A DNA stretch of 51,814 nucleotides from an uncultured Bacteroidales bacterium (lineage in GTDB: Bacteria > Bacteroidota > Bacteroidia > Bacteroidales > Bacteroidaceae), in contig CADALZ010000030.1 in the NCBI GenBank assembly GCA_902788865.1, forward strand, positions 1-51,814, in the 5' to 3' direction. The translations under genes and the position numbers were made by a program. A model generated the notes under the pieces. The model did no database searches. It was not told where the DNA came from and saw only the letters and a list, made by a program, of their open reading frames with translations. How positions within the stretch are numbered: position 1 is the stretch's first letter; each line of letters begins with the position of its first letter. Below, one piece after another: positions 33,956 through 43,343 of the stretch.

Positions 33956-34363
33956 ATGAAAAAGAAAGGTTCTGAGAGTGAAGAACAGGTTACAAAATGC
34001 AACCAGTTAGTAACGTTGAAGACAAATGACAAAACGCTAGTAAAGAGTGAGATTGACCTCAGTGAGGCTGACATAGCAAGGCTCATTTTTACCGTCAGAG
34101 GAGAGCAGGTCATGTTAGATCGTGATTTGGCTACTGCTTATCAAGTAGAGGTAAAGCAAACGAACAGGCAGGTTAAACGAAATATCGAACGCTTCCCTGA
34201 TGACTTTATGTTCCAGCTAACCAAGGATGAATACGATAGTTTGAAGTGCCATTTTGGCACTTCAAACAACAGAGGTGGTGACAGACGAGCGCTTCCTTAT
34301 GCATTCAGACAAAAAAGCAACAGAGGCTTCACGAGACTTCACGTATTAGTCCTTGGGGCGTGA
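33956..34363 (+). pseudogene. Truncated ORF6N-domain protein, N-terminal part
   Basis: Of 135 residues, about 46-118 match the ORF6N domain: IFTVRGEQVMLDRDLATAYQV, then QTNRQVKRNIERFPDDFMFQLT and RRALPYAF. Intact members continue with [13 protein letters not shown] after PYAF; here the sequence changes to unrelated residues (RQKSNRGFTRLHVLVLGA) and stops, overlapping the end of the convergent DUF2851 gene by 18 bp. ORF6N proteins are phage or mobile-element DNA-binding proteins. Inside the frame is a perfect 13-bp-arm hairpin (34239-34267). The missing C-terminal type of sequence occurs as a separate relic at 50.9 kb. Confidence 0.8.
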
Positions 34364-35644
34364 TGGATGCGCTCTCCCTTTCAGGTATTCATAGCCGAAG
34401 CGGCAGCGGAGGCAGTCGTGGCGGTCGCAGTATTGCTTCTTGAGCTGGATGAGGGCCTGACTATCGGCTGCGCACTCCACTGTGAGGCCGCACTGCTGCC
34501 ACATGCGTATGATGTGATTTTGCTCTGCCTTGAGGTGCTCCAGAAAGGTGGTGGCGCGCTGGCAAAGGGCCTCACTGCCACGATGCATGCCATAGGCGTA
34601 GAGCATGGGGATCACGGTATTGATGAGGATGAGGTTCAAGGAGTTTGGACCCATCCGCTTATCGCTCGGTATGGAGGCTGTATTGAATAGGTAGTGGGTG
34701 CGCCAATAGCCTTCGGCCTTGGTTTGCAGCAGGCTGAGGGCATCGACCTCGGTTTCTGCCTCCATCAGGCGGGAGAACAGGGCATCGGAATGGTGGTAGA
34801 GGTAGGCCAACTGGGCGATGCAGACATGGGGAAAGTTGACTGGGCGGAGCCTCAACAGGCGCCAGGCAGAGGGATCTATGGGGGCTGCAAGGCCGAACTT
34901 ATGGCGCAGGTAGCGATATTCTTGCTGCAGTTTGAGGTAATAATCATCTGCTTCTGCAAGGGGCTCTTCGAGCAGTCCTGCCTGTCCGAAGAAGAAGGCT
35001 TCTATCTGGAAAAGGTCGTTGCGATGCTTCGCCATGGCTCTGAAATCGAGCCTGCCTGCCCAGAGTTCGAAGGCATCGCCATTGAGTCCGAAGCCATAAT
35101 TGCGCGCCAAGGTGGTGAAAAGGCAGGTTTCCCAATCGCCTTCGCAGCGCTGCAGACGCGCCAAGATAAGCTCGGCTCGCTGCTGAAAACGCTCCACCTG
35201 CAAGGCGCTGAGCCAAGAGTGAACGGTGAGCTTGGAGAGTGTGGGGATGACTTCGTAGCAGGGTGGATAGTTGTCGATGGTTCGCAATGCCTCGTAGCGC
35301 TGGGCGATGGCTTCTGGGCAGCGGAGCACCAACTGTGGCACTGGCTCTCCATCGGCACGACGCACCTCGGCATCGGCTTCTTCTACCACGTGCAAGATGA
35401 CATTGCGGTAAAGGGGATTGGTCTGGTGTCCGTGAAGGTACCAATCGCTGGCATGGGTATGAATCTCCACATTGCCCACCCAGAGCACACCGTCTATCTT
35501 CAGCTTGGCATTGAAGAAGTCGGGCCCTGCATTCCGATTAGGCAAGCCTGGGTCTATGACTTCCACCAGCTGATTATTCGTTGTGAAAAGAGGCACCTGG
35601 GCATAAAGCCTGTGCCTCCATATATAGTGTAATAACTGTTCCAT
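34346..35644 (-). CDS. DUF2851 family protein
   Basis: This 432-residue cytoplasmic protein has the DUF2851 opening (LLHYIWRHRLYAQVPLFTTNNQLVEVIDPG) and the block RNAGPDFFNAKLKIDGVLWVGNVEIH. The latter resembles a PD-(D/E)xK-like arrangement (D...E-x-H), a suggestion only. The C-terminus has clustered Cys (YCDRHDCLRCRFG) that may bind metal. The family is common in Bacteroidetes and of unknown function. It lies 41 bp downstream of the DEAD-box helicase gene on the same strand. Confidence 0.85.
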   Translation of the reverse strand: MEQLLHYIWRHRLYAQVPLFTTNNQLVEVIDPGLPNRNAGPDFFNAKLKIDGVLWVGNVEIHTHASDWYLHGHQTNPLYRNVILHVVEEADAEVRRADGEPVPQLVLRCPEAIAQRYEALRTIDNYPPCYEVIPTLSKLTVHSWLSALQVERFQQRAELILARLQRCEGDWETCLFTTLARNYGFGLNGDAFELWAGRLDFRAMAKHRNDLFQIEAFFFGQAGLLEEPLAEADDYYLKLQQEYRYLRHKFGLAAPIDPSAWRLLRLRPVNFPHVCIAQLAYLYHHSDALFSRLMEAETEVDALSLLQTKAEGYWRTHYLFNTASIPSDKRMGPNSLNLILINTVIPMLYAYGMHRGSEALCQRATTFLEHLKAEQNHIIRMWQQCGLTVECAADSQALIQLKKQYCDRHDCLRCRFGYEYLKGRAHPSRPKD

Positions 35645-35685
35645 TGTTATCGTGTTTTATTGTAAGAAATTGATTAGCGGGATGA

Positions 35686-37560
35686 TTACTTTTGGCTCTT
35701 CTCTCCATCATCGTGGATGAAGAATTGCTTCCAGTCGTCCTTGCGCCCTCTGGCCTTGGTGTAGCCACGCTCTTCACGACTGGGCTTGGCTTTCTTTTCA
35801 CGCACGGGCTTCTCAGGCTGACGCTGGCGACCTCTGCGGCCACCGTCTTTCTCTGCATGCCTGTGCTCTGCAGAGGATGCTGAGCGCGAGCCTTTGCCCT
35901 TGCGAGGAGCAGCAGCACCACTATCGTTGGTCAGTTCTACGTTCACCTTGCGGCCCTTGAAAGTGGCACCCGACATATAGCGAGCCACATCGCCACCACG
36001 CTCCTCCTCTACCTCGAAGAAAGAGAAATTCTGCATGAGGTCTATCTTGCCCATCACCACACGTCCGTGCACATTCTTATTGAGTAAGGTCATGAGGTCT
36101 TTTGGGGTGAACCCATCGGTCTTGCCCAGATTGATGAAGAGACGGGCGTAGCCAGGCTCTGCCACACGTGAGCGAGGGGTACCTTTCTTGCCCTCCTTGA
36201 CGGGTTTCTCTCTGCGCTTAGGCTTCTCTGTGCTCACCACCTCTATCTCTGCACGATCATGGTAGTACTCCAAGAAGCGATTGAACTCCAGTGACACCAT
36301 GCGCTTGATGAGCTCTTCCTTATCGAGCCAGTCGAGCTTACGATACACATCGGGCATGAAGTCGGCAATGTCTTCCTCATTCACATGCACCTTCTCCAGC
36401 TGGTCGATCACCTTCATGAGCTGTTTCTCACAGATCTGCTTGCCCGTAGGCATGACACCCTGCTTGAACTCATGGCCGATGACACGCTCTATGTTGCGCT
36501 GCTTGGTCTTCTCACGCAGGTTCATGATGGCGATGCTGGTACCCGTCTTTCCTGCACGGCCTGTGCGACCGCTGCGATGGGTGTAGTACTCTATATCATC
36601 GGGCAAGCCATAGTTGATGACGTGCGTCAGGTCGTCCACATCGAGGCCACGTGCTGCCACATCTGTGGCTACGAGCAGCTGCAAGTGACGATTGCGGAAC
36701 TTCTGCATCACCAGGTCGCGTGCTGCCTGTGAGAGGTCGCCATGCAGGGCATCGGCATTGTAGCCGTCCTGCATCAGCTTGTCGGCTATCTCTTGCGTCT
36801 CCATGCGGGTGCGGCAGAAGATGATGGCGTAGATATCTGGATAATAGTCCACGATGCGCTTCAGGGCCTCATACTTATCCTTGGCATGCACGCAGTAGGC
36901 CACGTGATTCACGCTGTGTGTGCTCTCGTTGCGCTTACCGATGGTGATTTCCTTAGCATCGTGCAGATAGGTCTTGGCTATTTTTTCTATATCCTTGCTC
37001 ATGGTAGCGCTGAACATCAGTGTGTTGCGCTCTTGTGGCACATCTGCCAGGATGGCGTTCAGGTCTTCTGAGAATCCCATGTCGAGCATCTCGTCGGCCT
37101 CGTCCATCACGACATTCTGCACCGTCTGCAGAGACACAGCACCACGATGCATGAGGTCGAGCAGTCGGCCAGGCGTAGCTACGATAATCTGCACACCACG
37201 CTTCAAGGCGCGTATCTGGCTCTCTATGGACGAGCCACCATAAACGGGGATGATGTGCATGCCGTCGATGTACTTAGAGTAGTCGCTCAGGTCGGCAGCA
37301 ATCTGGAGGCAGAGCTCACGGGTAGGACAGATGACGAGCGACTGCGGGATGCGCTGGCTCACATCTGTCTTCTGAATGATAGGCAATCCGAAGGCGGCTG
37401 TTTTGCCTGTGCCTGTCTGTGCCAATGCTATCACGTCATTATTCTCGCCCAGCAAGTAGGGAATCACTTCTTCTTGCACAGGCATAGGAGCCACGAAACC
37501 CAGCTCCTCGATGGCGCGGCGAATGTCTGCGCGCACGCCCAATTCTTCAAATGTCTTCAT
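35686..37560 (-). CDS. deaD: DEAD-box RNA helicase (DeaD/CshA-like)
   Basis: This 624-residue ATP-dependent RNA helicase has motif I AQTGTGKT (47-54), motif II DEAD (153-156), motif III SAT and the C-terminal HRSGRTGRAG. A DbpA-type RNA-binding domain follows (about 455-540, ARLFINLGKTDGFTPKDLM), then a basic Arg/Lys-rich tail. Such helicases act in ribosome assembly and cold adaptation. A -7 box TATCTTTG is present on the minus strand at 37602-37595. Confidence 0.93.
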   Translation of the reverse strand: MKTFEELGVRADIRRAIEELGFVAPMPVQEEVIPYLLGENNDVIALAQTGTGKTAAFGLPIIQKTDVSQRIPQSLVICPTRELCLQIAADLSDYSKYIDGMHIIPVYGGSSIESQIRALKRGVQIIVATPGRLLDLMHRGAVSLQTVQNVVMDEADEMLDMGFSEDLNAILADVPQERNTLMFSATMSKDIEKIAKTYLHDAKEITIGKRNESTHSVNHVAYCVHAKDKYEALKRIVDYYPDIYAIIFCRTRMETQEIADKLMQDGYNADALHGDLSQAARDLVMQKFRNRHLQLLVATDVAARGLDVDDLTHVINYGLPDDIEYYTHRSGRTGRAGKTGTSIAIMNLREKTKQRNIERVIGHEFKQGVMPTGKQICEKQLMKVIDQLEKVHVNEEDIADFMPDVYRKLDWLDKEELIKRMVSLEFNRFLEYYHDRAEIEVVSTEKPKRREKPVKEGKKGTPRSRVAEPGYARLFINLGKTDGFTPKDLMTLLNKNVHGRVVMGKIDLMQNFSFFEVEEERGGDVARYMSGATFKGRKVNVELTNDSGAAAPRKGKGSRSASSAEHRHAEKDGGRRGRQRQPEKPVREKKAKPSREERGYTKARGRKDDWKQFFIHDDGEKSQK

Positions 37561-37716
37561 TCAGTAAAATGGTATAAATCTGTAAATCAGGGCGCAAAGA
37601 TACGCATAATTTATCGATTTTCAGCGATATACTCACTTTTTCGGTGCAAAATAGGGTGCTTTTACCAAAAAAGTTGTATTTTCGTAGGTGCTAACTAACC
37701 TTAAAGAGTAGAAAAT

Positions 37717-39534
37717 ATGAAAAGTACATTAACCTTAATGGCATTGGGCCTGGCTTTCTGTGCCTCTGCAAGTGCACAATGGAAGCCAGCAGGCGACAAG
37801 ATCAAGACACAGTGGGCAGAACAAGTGAATCCGCAGAATGTGTGGCAGGAGTATCCACGTCCGATCATGGAACGTCAGGACTGGAAGAATCTGAACGGCC
37901 TGTGGAACTATGCGGTGCTGGATAAGGGGGCACAGGCTCCTACCACCTATGCTGGCCAGATATTGGTGCCGTTTGCCATTGAATCGTCACTCTCGGGCGT
38001 AGGTCAGACGGTGACGCAAGATCAGGAATTATGGTACAATCGCACTTTCGACATCCCCAAAGCTTGGAACGGAAAGCGGGTGCTGCTGCACTTTGGCGCT
38101 GTAGATTGGAAGACGGATGTGTGGGTGAATGGCATGAACGTAGGCAACCATGTGGGTGGCTATCAGCCTTTCAGCTTCGACATCACAGATGCCCTGAAAG
38201 CTGGCAGTAATGAATTGACGCTGCGCGTGTGGGATCCTTCTGATAAAGGGTATCAGCCACGTGGCAAGCAGGTGTCTGAGCCTAGCGGCATCTGGTACAC
38301 GGCTGTAACGGGCATCTGGCAGACGGTATGGCTGGAGCCTGTGAACGAGGTGCATATCGCCGCCCTGAAGACTACACCTGACATCGATGCGCACCAGCTT
38401 TGCATCGAGGTGCAGACGGAGGAGGTCTCTACACGCGGATTGCAAGTGGAGGCTACGGTTTATGAGGGCAATCGTGAGGTGGCCAAGAGTGGGGCTATCA
38501 ACGGACAGCCTATCAAGGTGCAGATGCCTGCTGACATGAAGCTCTGGACACCCGATACACCTAATCTATATACCGTGAAGGTGCGCCTGCTGAAGAATGG
38601 GCGTGAGGTGGATGCCGTGAACAGCTATGCGGCTATGCGCAAGATTTCTGTGAAGAAAGACGAGCATGGCATCATGCGCATGCAGCTGAACAATAAGGAT
38701 CAGTTCCAGATGGGTCCGCTCGACCAGGGTTGGTGGCCTGATGGACTTTATACGGCTCCAAGTGATGAGGCGCTGGCCTACGACTTGAAGAAGACCAAGG
38801 ATCTGGGCTTCAACATGATTCGTAAGCACGTGAAGGTGGAGATGGATCGCTGGTACTATCATTGCGACCGCCTGGGCATCCTGGTTTGGCAAGACATGCC
38901 AAGTGGTGACAACAGCCCTCGCTGGCAGAATCATAACTACTTCACGGGCGTAGAATTTCTGCGCAGTGCTGAGTCTGAGGCCAACTATCGCCAAGAGTGG
39001 AAGGGCATCATCGATGCGCTGTATTCTCATCCTTGCATCGTGGTGTGGGTGCCTTTCAATGAGGCTTGGGGACAGTTCAAGACGCAGGAAATCACGGAGT
39101 GGACGAAACAGTATGACCCTTCTCGCCTGGTGAACCCTGCCAGCGGTGGCAACTTCTATCATACAGGTGATATCCTCGACTTGCACAACTATCCTGCCCC
39201 TGCCATGTATCTCTACGACGGCAGTCGGGTGAACGTGCTGGGTGAGTATGGTGGCATTGGCTTGGCTCTGGATGGACACCTCTGGTTTGCTGATCGCAAC
39301 TGGGGCTACGTGCAGTTCAAGTCTTCAGAGGAGGTGACGGCTGAGTATCTGAAGTATGCCGATCAGCTCTTGGAACTGGTGCAGCGCGGCTTCTCTGCGG
39401 CTGTCTATACGCAGACTACCGACTGCGAGGGTGAGGTGAACGGCCTCCTGACTTACGATCGCAAGGTGGTGAAAATGAATGAGGTACAGGTGAGGGCGAA
39501 GAACCAGCAGCTCTGCCATAGCTTGGACAAATGA
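37717..39534 (+). CDS. Glycoside hydrolase family 2 protein
   Basis: This 605-residue exported enzyme has a signal peptide (residues 1-20, ending ASAQ), a GH2 sugar-binding domain (about 45-210), an Ig-like domain and a catalytic barrel. The probable acid/base is E449 in FNEAWGQF and the nucleophile E510 in LGEYGGIG. It is shorter than classic LacZ and is of the beta-galactosidase/beta-glucuronidase-like type often found in polysaccharide loci. Substrate not predictable. Its stop overlaps an ATG before the GH97 gene (ATGATAA), so the two are expressed together. Confidence 0.9.
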   Translation: MKSTLTLMALGLAFCASASAQWKPAGDKIKTQWAEQVNPQNVWQEYPRPIMERQDWKNLNGLWNYAVLDKGAQAPTTYAGQILVPFAIESSLSGVGQTVTQDQELWYNRTFDIPKAWNGKRVLLHFGAVDWKTDVWVNGMNVGNHVGGYQPFSFDITDALKAGSNELTLRVWDPSDKGYQPRGKQVSEPSGIWYTAVTGIWQTVWLEPVNEVHIAALKTTPDIDAHQLCIEVQTEEVSTRGLQVEATVYEGNREVAKSGAINGQPIKVQMPADMKLWTPDTPNLYTVKVRLLKNGREVDAVNSYAAMRKISVKKDEHGIMRMQLNNKDQFQMGPLDQGWWPDGLYTAPSDEALAYDLKKTKDLGFNMIRKHVKVEMDRWYYHCDRLGILVWQDMPSGDNSPRWQNHNYFTGVEFLRSAESEANYRQEWKGIIDALYSHPCIVVWVPFNEAWGQFKTQEITEWTKQYDPSRLVNPASGGNFYHTGDILDLHNYPAPAMYLYDGSRVNVLGEYGGIGLALDGHLWFADRNWGYVQFKSSEEVTAEYLKYADQLLELVQRGFSAAVYTQTTDCEGEVNGLLTYDRKVVKMNEVQVRAKNQQLCHSLDK

Positions 39535-39548
39535 TAAAATCTACTGAT

Positions 39549-41522
39549 ATGAAAAAGACTCTCTTATTATTGACAGCCCTCTGCTTCATCATCGGAGCAC
39601 AGGCGCAGAAAACCTTCAAGCTCAGCTCTCCTGACGGAAAGCTGGCTACTACCATCACAGTGGGTGATGCGCTAACTTATGACATTACGCTGAATGGTCA
39701 GCAGATTCTGGCACCATCGGCCCTCTCCATGAAGCTCACCACAGGCGAGCAGTGGGGTGTGAAGCCTCGCTTAGCCAGCAACAAGAAAGGCAACATCAAT
39801 CGCAGCATCCCATCACCTTTCTATCGTGATGCTTCGCTGCAGGAGCAGGCCAACACGCTGACGCTCAACTTCAAGGGCAATTACAGCGTAGAGTTTCGTG
39901 CCTATAACGATGGCATTGCCTATCGCTTTGCTTCTACCAAGAAGGGGGAGTACTGCATTGAGAGTGAGGGCGTGAACTATGCCTTCCCTCAGGACTTCAA
40001 GGCTACAGTGCCATACGTGAATGCAGGCAAGGATGGCGACTGGGCTTCGCAGTTTGCCAACTCGTTTGAGAACGTCTATTCTGAGGGCAAGATCAGTGAG
40101 CTGAACCAGCAGCACCTGGCATTCCTGCCGCTGATAGTAGATGCTGGTGTGGCTAAGGTGTGCATCTCTGAGGCTAATTTGGAGAACTATCCTGGTCTTT
40201 ATCTGCGTTCTGATGGTAAGAAACTGGTGGGTATGAATGCGCCTTATCCTAAGCGCATGGAGCAAGGTGGCCACAACCAGTTGGAGATGTTGGTGAAAGA
40301 AGGTGAGAACTTCATCGCCAAGATGAACGGCCCTGCTACTTTCCCTTGGCGCATCGCCATCGTAGCTGACGATAAGGGGCTGGCTGCCTCTACGCTCAAC
40401 TATCAGCTGGCTGAGCCTTCTCGCGTGGCAGATACTTCTTGGATTAAGCCTGGAAAGGTGGCTTGGGATTGGTGGAACGATTGGAATATCTCTGGTGTGC
40501 CTTTCCGCGCTGGCATCAATAACGATACTTATAAGTTCTACATCGACTTTGCTTCAAAGTATGGCATCGAGTATGTGATTCTGGATGAAGGTTGGGCAGT
40601 AAATCTCAAGGCTGACCTTATGCAGGTGATCCCAGAAATCGATCTCCAAGAATTGGTGAATTATGGCAAGGCTCGCAATGTAGGCATCGTGCTTTGGGCT
40701 GGTTACTATGCGTTTGCACGTGATATGGAGAATGTGGTGAAGTACTTTGCAGATATGGGTGTGAAGGGCTTCAAGGTGGACTTCATGAATCGTGATGATC
40801 AGATTATGACCAACTTTGTCTATAAGGCTGCTGATCTCTGTGCGAAGTATCACATGTTTGTTGATTTTCATGGCATGTTCAAGCCTGCAGGCCTCAACCG
40901 CACTTATCCTAATGTGCTCAACTGTGAGGGTGTGAATGGTTTGGAACAATTGAAGTGGAGTCCTAACTCACACAATATGGTGAAGTATGACACGCAAATT
41001 CCATTCTTGCGCCAAGTAGCTGGTCCTATGGACTATACGCAGGGTGCCATGCTCAATGCTACGCGTCGCAACTACCATCCTTCCAACTCAGAGCCTATGA
41101 GTCAAGGTACACGCAGCCACCAGTTGGCCCTCTACATGATATTCGACTCTCCGTTCAATATGCTTTGCGACTCTCCTACCAACTATATGCGAGAGCCAGA
41201 GAGCACGGAGTTCATCGCTGGTGTGCCTACCGTTTGGGATGAGACGCGTGTGCTGGATGGCAAGTTGGGCGAATACATCATCACGGCTCGTCGTAGTGGC
41301 AACACATGGTACATAGGTGGTATCACGGATTGGACACCACGCGACCTCACCGTAGATCTGTCCTTCCTCAGTGGCTCTTACAAGGCCGATCTCTTCAAGG
41401 ATGGTGTGAATGCCGACCGCAAGGCCAGCGACTATGTGCGTGAGCAATCTACCTTCAATGGTGGCAAGCTGAACATCCACCTGGCTCCTGGTGGCGGCTT
41501 CGCTCTGAAACTCACGAAGTAA
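39549..41522 (+). CDS. Glycoside hydrolase family 97, retaining type
   Basis: This 657-residue exported enzyme has a signal peptide (MKKTLLLLTALCFIIGAQAQ), an N-terminal beta-sandwich, an (alpha/beta)8 barrel and a C-terminal all-beta domain. The segment KVDFMNRDD contains D411, the position of the catalytic nucleophile in retaining alpha-galactosidases such as BtGH97b; inverting SusB-type enzymes lack it. Alpha-galactosidase-like activity is therefore likelier than alpha-glucosidase. The start at 39549 is preferred to 39531 because the signal peptide begins there. No SusC/SusD pair is present, so this is a minimal glycosidase pair with the GH2 gene. Confidence 0.9.
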   Translation: MKKTLLLLTALCFIIGAQAQKTFKLSSPDGKLATTITVGDALTYDITLNGQQILAPSALSMKLTTGEQWGVKPRLASNKKGNINRSIPSPFYRDASLQEQANTLTLNFKGNYSVEFRAYNDGIAYRFASTKKGEYCIESEGVNYAFPQDFKATVPYVNAGKDGDWASQFANSFENVYSEGKISELNQQHLAFLPLIVDAGVAKVCISEANLENYPGLYLRSDGKKLVGMNAPYPKRMEQGGHNQLEMLVKEGENFIAKMNGPATFPWRIAIVADDKGLAASTLNYQLAEPSRVADTSWIKPGKVAWDWWNDWNISGVPFRAGINNDTYKFYIDFASKYGIEYVILDEGWAVNLKADLMQVIPEIDLQELVNYGKARNVGIVLWAGYYAFARDMENVVKYFADMGVKGFKVDFMNRDDQIMTNFVYKAADLCAKYHMFVDFHGMFKPAGLNRTYPNVLNCEGVNGLEQLKWSPNSHNMVKYDTQIPFLRQVAGPMDYTQGAMLNATRRNYHPSNSEPMSQGTRSHQLALYMIFDSPFNMLCDSPTNYMREPESTEFIAGVPTVWDETRVLDGKLGEYIITARRSGNTWYIGGITDWTPRDLTVDLSFLSGSYKADLFKDGVNADRKASDYVREQSTFNGGKLNIHLAPGGGFALKLTK

Positions 41523-41544
41523 GATCTTGCACAAAGATATGTTT

Positions 41545-41580
41545 AAGGCAGCCTTCCTCTAATGGAAAGCTGCCTTTTCT
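41545..41580 (+). terminator. Terminator of the GH2-GH97 operon
   Basis: AAGGCAGC (41545-41552) pairs with GCTGCCTT (41569-41576); an inner TTCC/GGAA extends the stem. The T-run is TTTTCT. Confidence 0.75.
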
Positions 41581-41634
41581 AGTTCGCAAAAAGTTCGCAA
41601 AGGCATGCTTCGATTATTTTTCACCTCATATTTA

Positions 41635-42414
41635 TCACCCTAGCACCACATCAAGCACCATCATGAGGACAAAGCCAAGGGCGAAGCCGATGGTGCCAAG
41701 GTTGGAGTGCTGGCCCTCACTGGTTTCGGGAATGAGCTCTTCTACCACCACATACATCATGGCACCAGCGGCAAAGGCCAGCATATAAGGGAGAACGGGT
41801 GTCATCAGAGAGGCAAGGAGGATGACGATGAGTCCGCCAATAGGCTCCACGATGCCACTGAGACTGCCCAGCATGAAGGAGCGCAGGCGACTGTTGCCTT
41901 CTGCGCGCATAGGCATGGAGATGATGGCACCCTCGGGAATATTCTGGATGGCTATACCCAGCGACATGGCCAATGCACCTGCTGCAGAGATGCCGATATT
42001 GCTCTGCAAGGCCCCTGCTAAGACCACACCCACGGCCATGCCTTCGGGCAGATTATGGATGGTGACGGCCAGTGAGAGCATCGCTGTGCGTGAGAGACGG
42101 GAACGTGGACCTTCGGGATGGTCATCGCCCAGATGCAAGTGGGGCGTGATATAGTCGATGAAAAGCAAGAACGCCATGCCCAGTAAAAAGCCGATAGTGG
42201 CAGGAATCACAGCTCCCTTGCCCATCTCCTCTGACATCTCGATGCTGGGGATAAGCAGCGACCACACTGAAGCTGCCACCATCACGCCAGAAGCGAAGCC
42301 CAGCAACGCCTTCTGCAGCAGCACAGGCATGTCTTTCTTCATGAAAAACACAAAGGCAGAACCCAGCACTGTGCCGAGAAAAGGAATGAGAAGTCCGATA
42401 ACCAAGCCGTCCAT
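41635..42414 (-). CDS. zupT: ZIP family divalent metal transporter
   Basis: This 259-residue inner-membrane protein has about eight hydrophobic segments and both ZIP metal-binding motifs: HNLPEGMAVGV and QNIPEGAIISMP. It imports zinc, iron or related ions. The length fits the ZupT/GufA branch. It ends the kinase-isomerase run on the minus strand, 5 bp after the PfkB kinase gene, so it is probably co-transcribed. Confidence 0.88.
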   Translation of the reverse strand: MDGLVIGLLIPFLGTVLGSAFVFFMKKDMPVLLQKALLGFASGVMVAASVWSLLIPSIEMSEEMGKGAVIPATIGFLLGMAFLLFIDYITPHLHLGDDHPEGPRSRLSRTAMLSLAVTIHNLPEGMAVGVVLAGALQSNIGISAAGALAMSLGIAIQNIPEGAIISMPMRAEGNSRLRSFMLGSLSGIVEPIGGLIVILLASLMTPVLPYMLAFAAGAMMYVVVEELIPETSEGQHSNLGTIGFALGFVLMMVLDVVLG

Positions 42415-42419
42415 AAGCC

Positions 42420-43343
42420 TCAGAGTTGATAGGAAGCGGCAAACGCCTGCGAGATGTAGTTGTCATAACTCATGCAGACCTCCTTGGCCAATGCACAGCC
42501 ATAGCCTATGATACGGCCCCATGTGGCCTCATCCAGTGTGCCTACAGCATCAGCAGTGATGCCCTCATGCACCAATCCGTAGATGATGCCTGCACTGAAA
42601 CTATCGCCAGCCCCCACCGTACTTACTGGTGTCAGCTGCTCCACAGGATATTCTTTCTGCACAAGGCGGGTGCGCAATGAAATCTCATCGCCCCCACGAG
42701 TGTGGATGAAGTTAGGACAATAGAAGGCAACCTTCTCGCGATAGATCTTATCGGCTCCTTCCATATCATAAAGCACTTGGAAGTCTTCCTTCGAGCCTCG
42801 CACGATGGTGGCATACTCCATGTTCTCCAAGATATAAGAGGAGAGCTTCATGGCCTCAGCCTTATGCGGCATGCGGAAGTTAGGGTCGTAATACACGATG
42901 GCCCCTACCTGTCGTGCTGCCTCAAGCAGTTCTACATGCTTTGCACGCAACGCAGGGGTAACGGAATAATAAGAACCCAGCATCACGATGTCGTCTTTCT
43001 CCACCTTAGGCAGGTCTATGTCGAGGCGTTTCTCCGGATAGGTCTTATAGAAACTGTATTCCGCATCGCTCTGACTATTGAGGAAGGCCAGCGAGATGGG
43101 CGACTTGAAGTCTTGATATACATCGATATAGTCGGTAGAGATGCCATTCTGGCGCATGAACTCCATGGTACGACGTCCCACATGATCGGCTCCCATCTCA
43201 CTGATGAAGGTCACAGGGATGCCTAAGCGTGCCAATGAAACACAAGAATTGAACACAGAGCCTCCTGGATTGGCTGCAGAAGGTTGCTCATTCCGAAAGA
43301 TGATGTCAAGAATCGTCTCTCCGATACCTATTACTTTGCGCAT
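42420..43343 (-). CDS. PfkB-family carbohydrate kinase
   Basis: This 307-residue ribokinase-fold enzyme has the glycine-rich N-terminus (GIGETILDIIF, NPGGSVFNSCVSLARLG) and the PfkB signature GAGDSFSAGIIYG with the catalytic Asp. A fructokinase- or ribokinase-type substrate is likely but not certain. The gene overlaps the upstream SIS isomerase gene by 13 bp, suggesting that a sugar is phosphorylated and isomerised by adjacent products. Confidence 0.88.
   Translation of the reverse strand: MRKVIGIGETILDIIFRNEQPSAANPGGSVFNSCVSLARLGIPVTFISEMGADHVGRRTMEFMRQNGISTDYIDVYQDFKSPISLAFLNSQSDAEYSFYKTYPEKRLDIDLPKVEKDDIVMLGSYYSVTPALRAKHVELLEAARQVGAIVYYDPNFRMPHKAEAMKLSSYILENMEYATIVRGSKEDFQVLYDMEGADKIYREKVAFYCPNFIHTRGGDEISLRTRLVQKEYPVEQLTPVSTVGAGDSFSAGIIYGLVHEGITADAVGTLDEATWGRIIGYGCALAKEVCMSYDNYISQAFAASYQL

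Noticed and set aside
32161-34363. Intact prophage or integrative element
   Set aside because: No integrase, terminase, capsid or transfer gene is present; only HU-like, smalltalk and an ORF6N relic.
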